In this document: piece after piece, positions 7,628 through 15,369 of the stretch
How positions within the stretch are numbered: position 1 is the first letter of the stretch
Layout of the letters: each line of letters starts with the position of its first letter
Origin: SIG672 sp045580325
Lineage (GTDB): Bacteria > Bacillota > Clostridia > Oscillospirales > CAG-272
Length of the DNA: 64,000 nucleotides
Direction: 5' to 3'
NCBI GenBank assembly: GCA_045580325.1
Contig: JAZNNR010000020.1
Coordinates: 62,001 to 126,000 of the forward strand
Notes under the pieces: model-generated
What the model saw: only the letters and a program-made list of their open reading frames with translations
Databases searched by the model: none
What the model was told of the DNA's origin: nothing
Translations under genes and position numbers: made by a program

Positions 7628-10333
7628 TTAGTCGCCGATAACTTGTTCGGGAAGCTCAGTACAAGCCTGCGCGCCGTAAGCCGAAAGATAGCAAACGATG
7701 TCATATTTTAAGTCATAAATCCTCTTTGTGTATTCACTTGCTACCATTGAATAAGTAACGTAAAGCTTGCCCGTGCTGTCATCTGTCTTTTTGATGATAA
7801 CACGCTTTGCGAAGCTTCCGTCCGCGTTGCCGAAGTTTACCGTTTTAACGTTCCCCGCTCTGTCGCGGACGGTAACCTTTGCTGTTGACTGGAAGCCGCC
7901 AAGGTACAAAACGTAATATTTTGTGCTCTCGTCGGTATTTATCTCGAAAGAGAAGTCCTTTTGAGAATTAAGGGCGGGGCGCTCGCCGTCAGATCTCCAG
8001 GGAGTGTCGTAAGACTTGAGAGGCGAGAAAATATCACTTGCCTCATCAAACGAAACAAAATTCGCGGCTTTGCCTGCAGCCTCGTCAAAGGATAATTCAA
8101 AGGGGATCTCATTCTTTTCGTACGAGGTATTATAGAGTGATTCTGCAACGCTATCGTAGAATACCTTTATTTCATACGACTCATAGACCGAGCCGTTTAC
8201 CGTAAACTCATATATATCGCCGTCGGGGGACGCACCGTCAAACGCGAAGGGCAGGCCGCTGTCCGATTTTGAGATTAAGGTGAGATCTGCCGCCTTGCCG
8301 TTTACGGTGATAGATGAGGGAGCACTCCAAGAGGGATTTGTATGCAGTCTTACTCTCCACGTGCGCTCGGTAAATGCCCTCTCGCCTGTAAATTCGCCCT
8401 GCGCTCCTCCAATATTTACAAGGAGCGTTTTGTTTTCACCCTCAAAGTCCATTGTAATATCGGTCGTTCTGTAAAAGCCCGATTTGTAAGCATTTGTCAG
8501 AGTGTCGTCTTCGTACAGACTTATTTTCGCACCGTAATTACTTGAAGGATAAACGTCGAGAACGCTCTCGCGCCAGTTCTTTTCGCTTGTGCTTATCATA
8601 TTCGGAGCAAGTACGGTGAGCGCACCCTCTCTTACGAAGATCGGAGAGGTTTCGAGCTTGTGGCGTACCGTGTAGGTGGCAGGACCGACAAATCGCTTCC
8701 CGCTCCATACGTCTACCCACGTGCCATCAGGAATAAATACGCTTCTTTCGTTATACTCGGTGCTTTCGTCGGCACTGTCGATAGGCGCGACTAAAATATA
8801 TTTTCCGAGCAGATACTCGTCGTTTCTGCTTGCTTCGACGTAGGCAGGATACTGAATGTCCACTCTCTGCATAATGGGAAGTCCCGTTTCGTAATTCTGT
8901 CTTGCAAGAGCGTAGAAGAGGGGAAGCAGGCGGTATCTCATATCAAGATAGGTGTGGGCGATCTTTTCGGATCTTTCGCCGTACAGCCAAGGCATTCTTC
9001 CTTCCTGGTGAATGTATCTTTCGTTGGTACAATGAACACGGCATATTGTGGAAAGCGCGCCGTACTGTACCCATCTTGCGTACATTTCATTCGTAACTAC
9101 CTGATTATGTCCGCCGATATCGCTTGACATATAGGGCAGACCGACCTCTGCACCGCCAAAGACCGATGTATATATCTCCTGTGCAAGAGCGTCTGTGTTC
9201 GCACCGATATCACCCGTCCACTGAATTGAATATCTGTGAGCTGAAATATCGGAAGCGTAATACCATTTTCCGTGTAAAACGCCGTCAACGTTTGCCATTA
9301 TGAGCGCTCTTTTTGCAAATTCATTTAGATCGGTAATACTCTCACGGTACTCGGAGGTAACCCAGTGATAAGCGTACATACCGAATGCGTAGACGCTGAT
9401 TTCGGGGACACATGAGTTAAGTGCAACGCTCCAGTTTCTGTCGTACCACCAATAATTTATACCGAGCGAAAGAATAAGCGTAAGCTTCTTTGAGCGGTAC
9501 TCAACCTCTGCTTGATCAAGTCCGTTTGTCGTGTTTCTTACAGGCTCGGGGTGATCGTTGAAGCAAATACCAACGTCCATTTCCTTGCACTTTGCGAGGA
9601 AGGCTGCCATATCGGGAAAAAGCTCGGTGTTAACATCATAACCGATACCGTCCGAGCCTTCGCCTCCCGAAGCTCGCCAGTCGGTGTCGATTACGAGGAC
9701 GTCGATGCTGAATCCTCTTTCGCGGTAATCGTTTATCTGCTTTATTGCACTCTCTGCGGAGTAGGGATACCAGCGGGAGTCCCAATAACCGAGTGTTTTG
9801 AGATTTACCATTTCGCTCCTGCCCGTAACTCTTACGTAGTCAGAGCAAAATTTTGAATAATCTCCGTCGGGTAAAAATACGAAAATATCGAGCGCATTGT
9901 TTTCAAAATCCCAGTCCTGCAGATTTGTAACGTCCTCCTTGTAGGAATATCCGTGCACAGAAGGGATTATTCTCGGGCTGTCTGTAAAATACCAGCTGCG
10001 AAGCTCGTCGGACGGGCTGGGCAGGTAAACGTTAGTGTCGGTTCTTCCCGCATCAGCATAAGCCCAAAGCTTTTTGCCCTGAGCGTCTGTGATGTAGGTG
10101 TCCTGCGCGCATGCGCCGTCGGGAATATGAACGGTGTATTTAGATGTTTTTATCAAAGTAACGCCGTTTTCTTTAACTATGGAATAATCGACCGAAGGGT
10201 AATCCTCGCGGTTTAAAACTATGTAGCTTGGACGGTCCTCAAAACCTTTTGGACCTTTGTTTTCAATACGAACGGAAGACTCGGAAAGAAGCTGAACACG
10301 CAGAGCGCCAAGCTCAATACTTGCATTTAACAT
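7628..10333 (-). CDS. Glycoside hydrolase family 31 (alpha-glucosidase/alpha-xylosidase type)
   Basis: 901 residues without a signal peptide, so probably cytoplasmic and acting on imported oligosaccharides. GH31 hallmarks: the TIM-barrel strand IDVLVIDTDWRASGG, the nucleophile region INYWWYDRNWSV, the acid/base segment YSIQWTGDIGANTDAL, and SSDIGGHN followed by MYARWVQYGALSTICRVHC. The C-terminal ~250 residues are beta-rich. The linkage cut cannot be read from sequence; the WWYDRNW nucleophile motif differs from the common alpha-glucosidase form, so alpha-xylosidase or another specificity is possible. AGAGGT precedes the ATG. It is divergent from an AraC regulator across 306 bases holding candidate operators, and the dockerin phosphoesterase follows on the same strand. 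Confidence 0.9.
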   Translation of the reverse strand: MLNASIELGALRVQLLSESSVRIENKGPKGFEDRPSYIVLNREDYPSVDYSIVKENGVTLIKTSKYTVHIPDGACAQDTYITDAQGKKLWAYADAGRTDTNVYLPSPSDELRSWYFTDSPRIIPSVHGYSYKEDVTNLQDWDFENNALDIFVFLPDGDYSKFCSDYVRVTGRSEMVNLKTLGYWDSRWYPYSAESAIKQINDYRERGFSIDVLVIDTDWRASGGEGSDGIGYDVNTELFPDMAAFLAKCKEMDVGICFNDHPEPVRNTTNGLDQAEVEYRSKKLTLILSLGINYWWYDRNWSVALNSCVPEISVYAFGMYAYHWVTSEYRESITDLNEFAKRALIMANVDGVLHGKWYYASDISAHRYSIQWTGDIGANTDALAQEIYTSVFGGAEVGLPYMSSDIGGHNQVVTNEMYARWVQYGALSTICRVHCTNERYIHQEGRMPWLYGERSEKIAHTYLDMRYRLLPLFYALARQNYETGLPIMQRVDIQYPAYVEASRNDEYLLGKYILVAPIDSADESTEYNERSVFIPDGTWVDVWSGKRFVGPATYTVRHKLETSPIFVREGALTVLAPNMISTSEKNWRESVLDVYPSSNYGAKISLYEDDTLTNAYKSGFYRTTDITMDFEGENKTLLVNIGGAQGEFTGERAFTERTWRVRLHTNPSWSAPSSITVNGKAADLTLISKSDSGLPFAFDGASPDGDIYEFTVNGSVYESYEIKVFYDSVAESLYNTSYEKNEIPFELSFDEAAGKAANFVSFDEASDIFSPLKSYDTPWRSDGERPALNSQKDFSFEINTDESTKYYVLYLGGFQSTAKVTVRDRAGNVKTVNFGNADGSFAKRVIIKKTDDSTGKLYVTYSMVASEYTKRIYDLKYDIVCYLSAYGAQACTELPEQVIGD

Positions 10334-10421
10334 AAGCGTTACCTCTAAAACAAAACCTAATAAACAGGATTGCCTTTCTTGAAAATTTCTTTTTGATTAA
10401 GATACCTTTGTGCAAATATAA

Positions 10422-10440
10422 TTATCCACATCTACATTAT
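10422..10440 (-). promoter_or_regulatory. Candidate AraC-regulator operator, inverted copy on the GH31 side
   Basis: On the minus strand this reads ATAATGTAGATGTGGATAA, matching the AGATGTRGATTA core of the two direct copies at 10470-10498 and 10583-10612. It lies about 90-110 bases upstream of the GH31 start. Binding by the neighbouring AraC protein is inference. Confidence 0.45.
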
Positions 10441-10469
10441 AATAAAAAAAGTGTCGTCAATAAATACCT

Positions 10470-10498
10470 AAAATCAGCAAAAAGATGTAGATTAGTAG
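10470..10498 (+). promoter_or_regulatory. Candidate AraC-regulator operator, direct copy 1
   Basis: Shares the pattern AAAATC-N-GCA, then AAAGATGTRGATTAGTAG, with the copy at 10583-10612, over nearly 30 bases. It ends 31 bases before the -35 element of the araC promoter. Confidence 0.5.
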
Positions 10499-10529
10499 CG
10501 TAGAAAGCGCGTGAGCGGCGAATTTCCCT

Positions 10530-10558
10530 TTGACAAAGGCGAAAAAATGTGTTATAAT
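10530..10558 (+). promoter_or_regulatory. Sigma-A promoter of the AraC-family gene
   Basis: Exact TTGACA (10530-10535) and TATAAT (10553-10558) with a 17-base spacer. It is bracketed by the two direct candidate operator copies, which suggests autoregulation. Confidence 0.8.
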
Positions 10559-10582
10559 GTATAAAAACAATAAATAGACACC

Positions 10583-10612
10583 AAAATCCGCACAAAAGAT
10601 GTGGATTAGTAG
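10583..10612 (+). promoter_or_regulatory. Candidate AraC-regulator operator, direct copy 2
   Basis: Second direct copy of the element, AAAATCCGCACAAAAGATGT then GGATTAGTAG. It lies downstream of the predicted transcription start of the araC gene, where a bound protein would repress. Confidence 0.5.
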
Positions 10613-10639
10613 TGCCACTTGTAAAGAATGGTGATATAA

Positions 10640-11506
10640 ATGCTGCGTGATTCAAAAAAATTTCCCGACCCCAGAAAAAATATTATTTACGGTGATACAA
10701 AATACGAAATGTTAAATCATTTCACTTATGACGAGTCAAAGAAATATCCGATACGAATAGAGGCTATCGGTATCACAAGACCCAATAAAAAATACTTTAT
10801 CGAAAGACAGCACTCGGACTACTTTGTACTTGAATATATTACGGCAGGGAAAGGCTACGTAGTGTGCGACGATAAAAAATACACCGTCGAAGAAAACGAT
10901 ATATATCTGATACATCTCGGCACAAAGCACCGCTACGGAGCAGATCCGAGCGACCCGTACGAGAAGATATGGGTAAACTTTTTCAGCAGTATTTTTACCG
11001 ATATTATCAGCGCATACGGGCTCTCAAGCCGCGTAGTTTTCAAAAATACAAACTGTAAAGATCTGTTTGAGGAACTGCTCGACCTTGCAATAAAATATAA
11101 CGACAATGAAGAGGTATATCTGAAAGCGTCAGAAATAATTTTCAAAATTATTTTAAGACTCGTTGAAAGCAGTGAAAACCGGAATATTTCTCCCGTTGCC
11201 ATCAGGACAAAGGAAATGCTCGACCGTCTGATCTACAAAAAAGTATCAATGCAGTATGTCTACGATGAGATCCATCTGTCGAAATCGCAGATCAGTAGGG
11301 AATTTAAAAGGTATTTTAACGTAACACCATATCAGTATCTGCTGAACCGCAGAATAACTATCGCGCAAAATCTTCTGACCAAAACGAAGCTGAGCATCAA
11401 AGAGATCAGCGACTCGCTCTGCTTTACGGACGAATACCATTTTTCCACGCTTTTCAAAAAGAAAAACGGTATGTCGCCGAGTGCATATAAAAAAGCGCAT
11501 CAGTAA
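10640..11506 (+). CDS. AraC-family transcriptional regulator (cupin sensor plus two HTH)
   Basis: 288 residues in the classic sugar-regulator layout. Residues ~40-130 form a cupin-like arabinose-binding fold (FVLEYITAGKGYVVCDDKKYTVEENDIYLI broken into short strands). Residues ~185-285 hold two helix-turn-helix motifs, with recognition segments around LSKSQISREFKRYFNVTPYQ and ISDSLCFTDEYHFSTLFKKK, then the family ending GMSPSAYKKAH. GGTGAT precedes the ATG. It is transcribed divergently from the GH31 gene; the shared intergenic repeats suggest that it controls both itself and the glycosidase operon in response to a sugar. The ligand is unknown. Confidence 0.9.
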   Translation: MLRDSKKFPDPRKNIIYGDTKYEMLNHFTYDESKKYPIRIEAIGITRPNKKYFIERQHSDYFVLEYITAGKGYVVCDDKKYTVEENDIYLIHLGTKHRYGADPSDPYEKIWVNFFSSIFTDIISAYGLSSRVVFKNTNCKDLFEELLDLAIKYNDNEEVYLKASEIIFKIILRLVESSENRNISPVAIRTKEMLDRLIYKKVSMQYVYDEIHLSKSQISREFKRYFNVTPYQYLLNRRITIAQNLLTKTKLSIKEISDSLCFTDEYHFSTLFKKKNGMSPSAYKKAHQ

Positions 11507-11624
11507 TATAATTTACGGTTTTTCCTACTCCTTTACCGCATAAATCATCGAATACAAAGTGAAAATACGGCGTATAATAAATGAGTGATTTTGGCAAATA
11601 AAGAGAACAAAAGGAGAAAATACC

Positions 11625-12695
11625 GTGAAATTACCCGAGGCGGGATATAAGAGAGATTTTGTTATATTCGGATATTTTGTAATAATACTTACGCTGACAG
11701 CGCTTGTCGGCACGGTAGTTATAAAGCTTCTTCTGCCATTTGTTGCCGCGTGGCTGATAGCCCTTCTTTTGAGGCCTGTCGTTGCAAGGACTGTCGAGAA
11801 AACAAAGTGGTCAAGGAAGGGCGCGGGAATATTTGTATTTTTCCTTATAATGATCCTGCTCGGCTCGATAATTTTTCTCCTCTTTCGCAGAGTATATACA
11901 GAGCTTCGCTCGCTCAATATTTATATCGGTGAAAATTATGAGGATATAGCCGCAAAGGTAGCCGACCTTATAAAAAATATCACCGAAAAATTCAGAATAG
12001 ACGGCTCGCCCGACAGCGCGTATATATATAATATGCTCGTAGATACGGTTCGTTCGTCGCTTGCCGACCTTACTGCAAAAATAACCGATAACGTCGGCGA
12101 TATTTTGGGCGGACTTCCGTATTTCTTCTTCACACTCATCATTTTTCTTATGGCATCGTACTATTTTTGCTCGGATTTTGACAAGATAAATAACGCTCTT
12201 GTATCCCGTGTCCCGAAAAGAATAATGCCGAGCTGGAAAAACGTGCAGAAAAAGGTACTTGCGGCGGCTCTGAAATATGTAAAAGCGTACGTTATACTGT
12301 TTTTAATTACCTTTGTTGCCCTTATGATAGCCTTTATAATAGTGGGCGAAAAATACGCAACACTTCTCGCCGCTGTGATAGCCCTGCTTGATATTTTACC
12401 CGTTATAGGAGTCGGAACTATACTCATTCCTTGGGTAATAGTGCTTTTCGCACTCGGGAAGGTGAAAAAAGCGATAGTTCTGACTATCGTGTGCGCTGTC
12501 GTAATGATAGGCCGTCAGATACTCGAGCCGCATATCGTCGGAACACAGCTCGGAGTGCACCCTCTGCTTACGCTTGTGTCAGTTTTTGCAGGATATAAGC
12601 TTTTCGGACTTCTCGGTTTTATTATAGGACCGATCGCGGTAGTTGTGATAAAAAATCTTCTGGAGCTTGTCATAAACAACAAAAATACAGCTTGA
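11625..12695 (+). CDS. AI-2E family transporter / YtvI-like membrane permease
   Basis: 356 residues with about seven or eight membrane segments in the family pattern: a paired N-terminal helix hairpin (GYFVIILTLTALVGTVVI, then LLPFVAAWLIALLLRPVV), a central extracellular or cytosolic region (residues ~95-165), and C-terminal helices containing ALLDILPVIGVGTILIPW and QLGVHPLLTLVSVFAGYKLF, the most conserved stretch of this family. Members export autoinducer-2-like molecules, exchange ions or act in sporulation; which applies is not visible here. It stands alone between the araC gene and the DUF362 gene with about 120 bases on each side. Confidence 0.85.
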   Translation: MKLPEAGYKRDFVIFGYFVIILTLTALVGTVVIKLLLPFVAAWLIALLLRPVVARTVEKTKWSRKGAGIFVFFLIMILLGSIIFLLFRRVYTELRSLNIYIGENYEDIAAKVADLIKNITEKFRIDGSPDSAYIYNMLVDTVRSSLADLTAKITDNVGDILGGLPYFFFTLIIFLMASYYFCSDFDKINNALVSRVPKRIMPSWKNVQKKVLAAALKYVKAYVILFLITFVALMIAFIIVGEKYATLLAAVIALLDILPVIGVGTILIPWVIVLFALGKVKKAIVLTIVCAVVMIGRQILEPHIVGTQLGVHPLLTLVSVFAGYKLFGLLGFIIGPIAVVVIKNLLELVINNKNTA

Positions 12696-12750
12696 CCTTT
12701 GTGAGTTTAGCTAAAATTCAAAGGTTTTATCCTTCCTCTGCATCGAAGCA

Positions 12751-12779
12751 TTGACAGTCGATTTGAAATATGGTAAAAT
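12751..12779 (+). promoter_or_regulatory. Sigma-A promoter of the DUF362 gene
   Basis: TTGACA (12751-12756) and TAAAAT (12774-12779) with a 17-base spacer, 36 bases before the start codon of the next gene. Confidence 0.7.
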
Positions 12780-12815
12780 AAGACACCTTTTTAAATGAGG
12801 ATAGGAGAATAAACT

Positions 12816-13685
12816 ATGGAAAAGAAAGCGGTATATTTTTCAAGGACAATAACACCCGAAAAGGTTCTTGAGCTGTATAAAATGGTAGGAAAAGAGCTTA
12901 AGGGGAATATCGCAATAAAGCTTCATTCGGGAGAAAAGGGCAATCAGAATTTTCTGCGCCCTGAATTTTGGAAGCCTGTTATAGACTTTGTCGGCGGAAC
13001 GGTAGTAGAGTGTAATACCGCGTACGAGGGCGCAAGAAATACGACAGAGCGCCATCGCAGACTTATGGCAGATCACGGCTGGAGTAAGTATTTCAAGGTA
13101 GATCTTCTTGATGCCGAAGGACCCGATAAGGTCCTCGATATTCCAAACGGAAAGGTAATAAAGAAGAATTACGTGGGAAAAGATATAGAAAACTATGATT
13201 CTATGCTCGTTCTTTCGCACTTCAAGGGACACCCGATGGGCGGTTACGGCGGAGCTATCAAGCAGCTCTCGATAGGCGTGGCATCTTCCTACGGAAAGGC
13301 ATACATTCACGGCTCGGGACAGACAGATAATATATGGAAGTCAGACCATACGAAATTTCTCGAATCGATGGCAGACGCGGCAGGCTCGGTAATAGATTAT
13401 TTTAAAGGTAATATCATTTACGTAAACGTTATGAAGAATATGTCTGTTGACTGCGACTGCTGTGCGGTAGCTGAGGACCCTTGTATAAAGGACATCGGAA
13501 TACTCGTTTCGAGCGATCCTGTAGCAATAGATCAGGCGTGTCTTGATCTCGTATATGCCTCGAAGGATCCGGGCAGAGATCATCTTCTTGAGAGGATCAC
13601 ATCACGAAACGGAGTTCATACTATCGAAGCCGCTGCCGAGCTCGGTTACGGCACACGCGAGTATACACTCGTCGAAATTGACTGA
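12816..13685 (+). CDS. DUF362 domain-containing protein
   Basis: 289 residues spanning a single DUF362 domain: IAIKLHSGEKGNQNFLRP, VVECNTAYEGARNTTERHR, the conserved MLVLSHFKGHPMGGYGGAIK and GILVSSDPVAIDQACLDL. DUF362 proteins often occur with ferredoxin domains in anaerobes; this one has no CxxCxxC ferredoxin cluster after the domain, although MSVDCDCCAVAEDPC near residues 209-223 is cysteine-rich and could hold a metal. Biochemical role unknown. It has its own promoter and ends at a strong terminator, so it is a single-gene unit next to the phage module. Confidence 0.85.
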   Translation: MEKKAVYFSRTITPEKVLELYKMVGKELKGNIAIKLHSGEKGNQNFLRPEFWKPVIDFVGGTVVECNTAYEGARNTTERHRRLMADHGWSKYFKVDLLDAEGPDKVLDIPNGKVIKKNYVGKDIENYDSMLVLSHFKGHPMGGYGGAIKQLSIGVASSYGKAYIHGSGQTDNIWKSDHTKFLESMADAAGSVIDYFKGNIIYVNVMKNMSVDCDCCAVAEDPCIKDIGILVSSDPVAIDQACLDLVYASKDPGRDHLLERITSRNGVHTIEAAAELGYGTREYTLVEID

Positions 13686-13701
13686 TTTATACGAAAATAG
13701 A

Positions 13702-13739
13702 ACACACCGCAGAAGATGTCTTCTGCGGTGTATCTTTTT
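13702..13739. terminator. Bidirectional hairpin terminator between the DUF362 gene and the phage module
   Basis: Perfect palindrome ACACCGCAGAAGA ... TCTTCTGCGGTGT at 13704-13731, followed by a T-run. It serves the plus-strand DUF362 gene and faces the 3' end of the minus-strand phage module. Confidence 0.85.
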
Positions 13740-13746
13740 GTATGAA

Positions 13747-14109
13747 TTACGGGTATCTGCTCACAGTAGGGGCTATGTCAGAGGCACAGAGTATGCGTAC
13801 CTGCTTTGACATATCCTCGTAAATTTCTTTGTATCTTGTAACCTCGGGACAAAGTACCGTGCAGATGAACATAGAACACATACTTGCAAACGAAGTGTCG
13901 TAAGGAAACTCGTCGTCAAGATCGAGCGACCCTATCTCTGTTATGGTAATGTTGTTTGACGAGGCATAAAGATCGTAAAGCCATTTTACCGAATACACCC
14001 AGGTTTTAAGAGTCGCGTGTCCTCTTTCAAGCTCTGCAGGGTATTCATCATCTGCGGCAAACCTTCCCGTCATCAGCAGAGCTGACGTAATAAGTTCTTT
14101 TATCGTCAT
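13747..14109 (-). CDS. Probable phage head-tail adaptor / head completion protein
   Basis: 120 residues. The start MTIKELITSALLMTGR and the later helix pattern LDDEFPYDTSFASMCSMFICTVLCPEV resemble the small helical connector proteins (P22 gp4 or HK97 gp6 type) that cap the portal after DNA packaging. The family call rests on this pattern and on position: its ATG overlaps the stop of the coat gene by four bases, exactly where a connector is encoded in P22-like head operons. It is the last gene of the module; no tail gene follows, only a terminator and the DUF362 gene. Hypothetical phage structural protein is the safe alternative. Confidence 0.55.
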   Translation of the reverse strand: MTIKELITSALLMTGRFAADDEYPAELERGHATLKTWVYSVKWLYDLYASSNNITITEIGSLDLDDEFPYDTSFASMCSMFICTVLCPEVTRYKEIYEDMSKQVRILCASDIAPTVSRYP

Positions 14110-14933
14110 GCAGCGGGTTTAAGGTTTACAACTACAAACTCATCGGGGTATATGAGCTTTGCGCCGTAGAGGTAAAGTCCCTTGATAGCATCGGAAAAAC
14201 GGTTTTCAGGTCTGTATGCTATGATGGACTTGATCTTTTCGACAAATGCGATAGCACGCTTGGTACGTGCAAAGCACTTATAGGTGCCATCAACTACATC
14301 TATGTTATTTGAAACGTATATATCAAATCCGATAAAAGATCCGATGTATCCGTTATACATAGCATCGGCATTGTTTCCGAGCTTGGCGATCTGCGCCTTG
14401 AGAATAATAGAAGCTACTGCAGGGCTTACTTCAAGAACAGTTTCTGTATTGCTGTTTACATTGTTAGTAAGCATTTTTTCTCTGACAGAAATGATTGTAT
14501 CTATAATATTTTCGGGAGTAACGGAATCATTTGTTATGTTGTGCAGTACATCAACATCGTTATGAAGAGAGTACACGTATTTGTCAGCTTTGTTTGCAAG
14601 TCCGTTTGCAGCCTGACGCATAGCGGCTTTCATAATGTTGGGGGCAGACTGAGCCTTGTCGATATCGTCTATCTGAAAGTTGAAGCCGTTCGCCATGTCG
14701 GCACAGATACGAATAGCCTTGTCTTCAAGGGGATGTGCACCCTGAATGGCGGAGTTTTTTATATAGTTGAAAATAGCAACAGGCTTAATTCCGCATACCT
14801 TTACGCTGTCGCCCTTGGCTTTAATCTCGCCGTCGAATTCTCTGTTACAGTTACGTACAGCAATATATTCTTTTTCGAGTGAGTTGAGAAGAGTTTCACT
14901 CCATATGGAAGTAATAAAATTTGTTATAGCCAT
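14106..14933 (-). CDS. Phage major capsid protein, P22 coat-like
   Basis: 275 residues. The opening MAITNFITSIWSETLLNSLE followed by EYIAVRNCNREFDGEIKAKG is typical of the P22 gp5-like branch of HK97-fold coat proteins. The later part IDTIISVREKMLTNNVN and GSFIGFDIYVSNNI matches the spine-helix and P-domain order. It is shorter than P22 coat (about 430 residues) and lacks the large inserted domain, like many small coat proteins in Clostridia phages. A scaffold-like gene lies upstream and an adaptor gene overlaps its stop. The protein is intact, with no frame damage. Confidence 0.8.
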   Translation of the reverse strand: MAITNFITSIWSETLLNSLEKEYIAVRNCNREFDGEIKAKGDSVKVCGIKPVAIFNYIKNSAIQGAHPLEDKAIRICADMANGFNFQIDDIDKAQSAPNIMKAAMRQAANGLANKADKYVYSLHNDVDVLHNITNDSVTPENIIDTIISVREKMLTNNVNSNTETVLEVSPAVASIILKAQIAKLGNNADAMYNGYIGSFIGFDIYVSNNIDVVDGTYKCFARTKRAIAFVEKIKSIIAYRPENRFSDAIKGLYLYGAKLIYPDEFVVVNLKPAA

Positions 14934-14970
14934 TTAAAAATTTCCTTTCTTTATTTGTTTTTTATAGTTT

Positions 14971-15369
14971 TTATTGATTTGAAAGAGTTTTCATTATCTG
15001 CTTGTAGTGTCTTTTGACCTGAGATGGCGACATCGCGCGTATCTGTTCTATCGAGAGAGATTCGCCGAAGTTGTCCGCTTTTCCGAGAGGACCGCTTGAA
15101 CGACCTGCGTTTGTCTTGTTGCGAGCCTCTGCAGTGGCAGCGGCGAGCTGCCTTCTTCTTTCGTAGATGGCGTAAGCGGCAACAAGCGGTAAGCCCTTTT
15201 CGTTAGCCTCTGCCCTTACAGAGTCGGGGATACTTTCTCTATCGGTATCAGGAAAAAGCTCCTTGAATAAAAGGGATTCACTCTCAACGCGCTCTTTTTC
15301 GGCAAGCAGATCCGAAAGACGCTTTATTTCGTCAATGTACTCTTGTACTGTTTTTTCGTTGCCGTTCAT
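14971..15369 (-). CDS. Probable phage scaffold protein
   Basis: 132 residues, highly charged and mostly helical: an N-terminal coiled coil (EYIDEIKRLSDLLAEKERVE), a middle segment rich in Ala and Arg (RRRQLAAATAEARNKTNAG) and a short helical end (SPSQVKRHYKQIMKTLSNQ). No sequence family is certain. The scaffold call rests on charge, length, and its place between portal and coat genes, where tailed phages encode scaffolds. Its start overlaps the portal stop by four bases (ATGA), so the two are translationally coupled. Confidence 0.6.
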   Translation of the reverse strand: MNGNEKTVQEYIDEIKRLSDLLAEKERVESESLLFKELFPDTDRESIPDSVRAEANEKGLPLVAAYAIYERRRQLAAATAEARNKTNAGRSSGPLGKADNFGESLSIEQIRAMSPSQVKRHYKQIMKTLSNQ

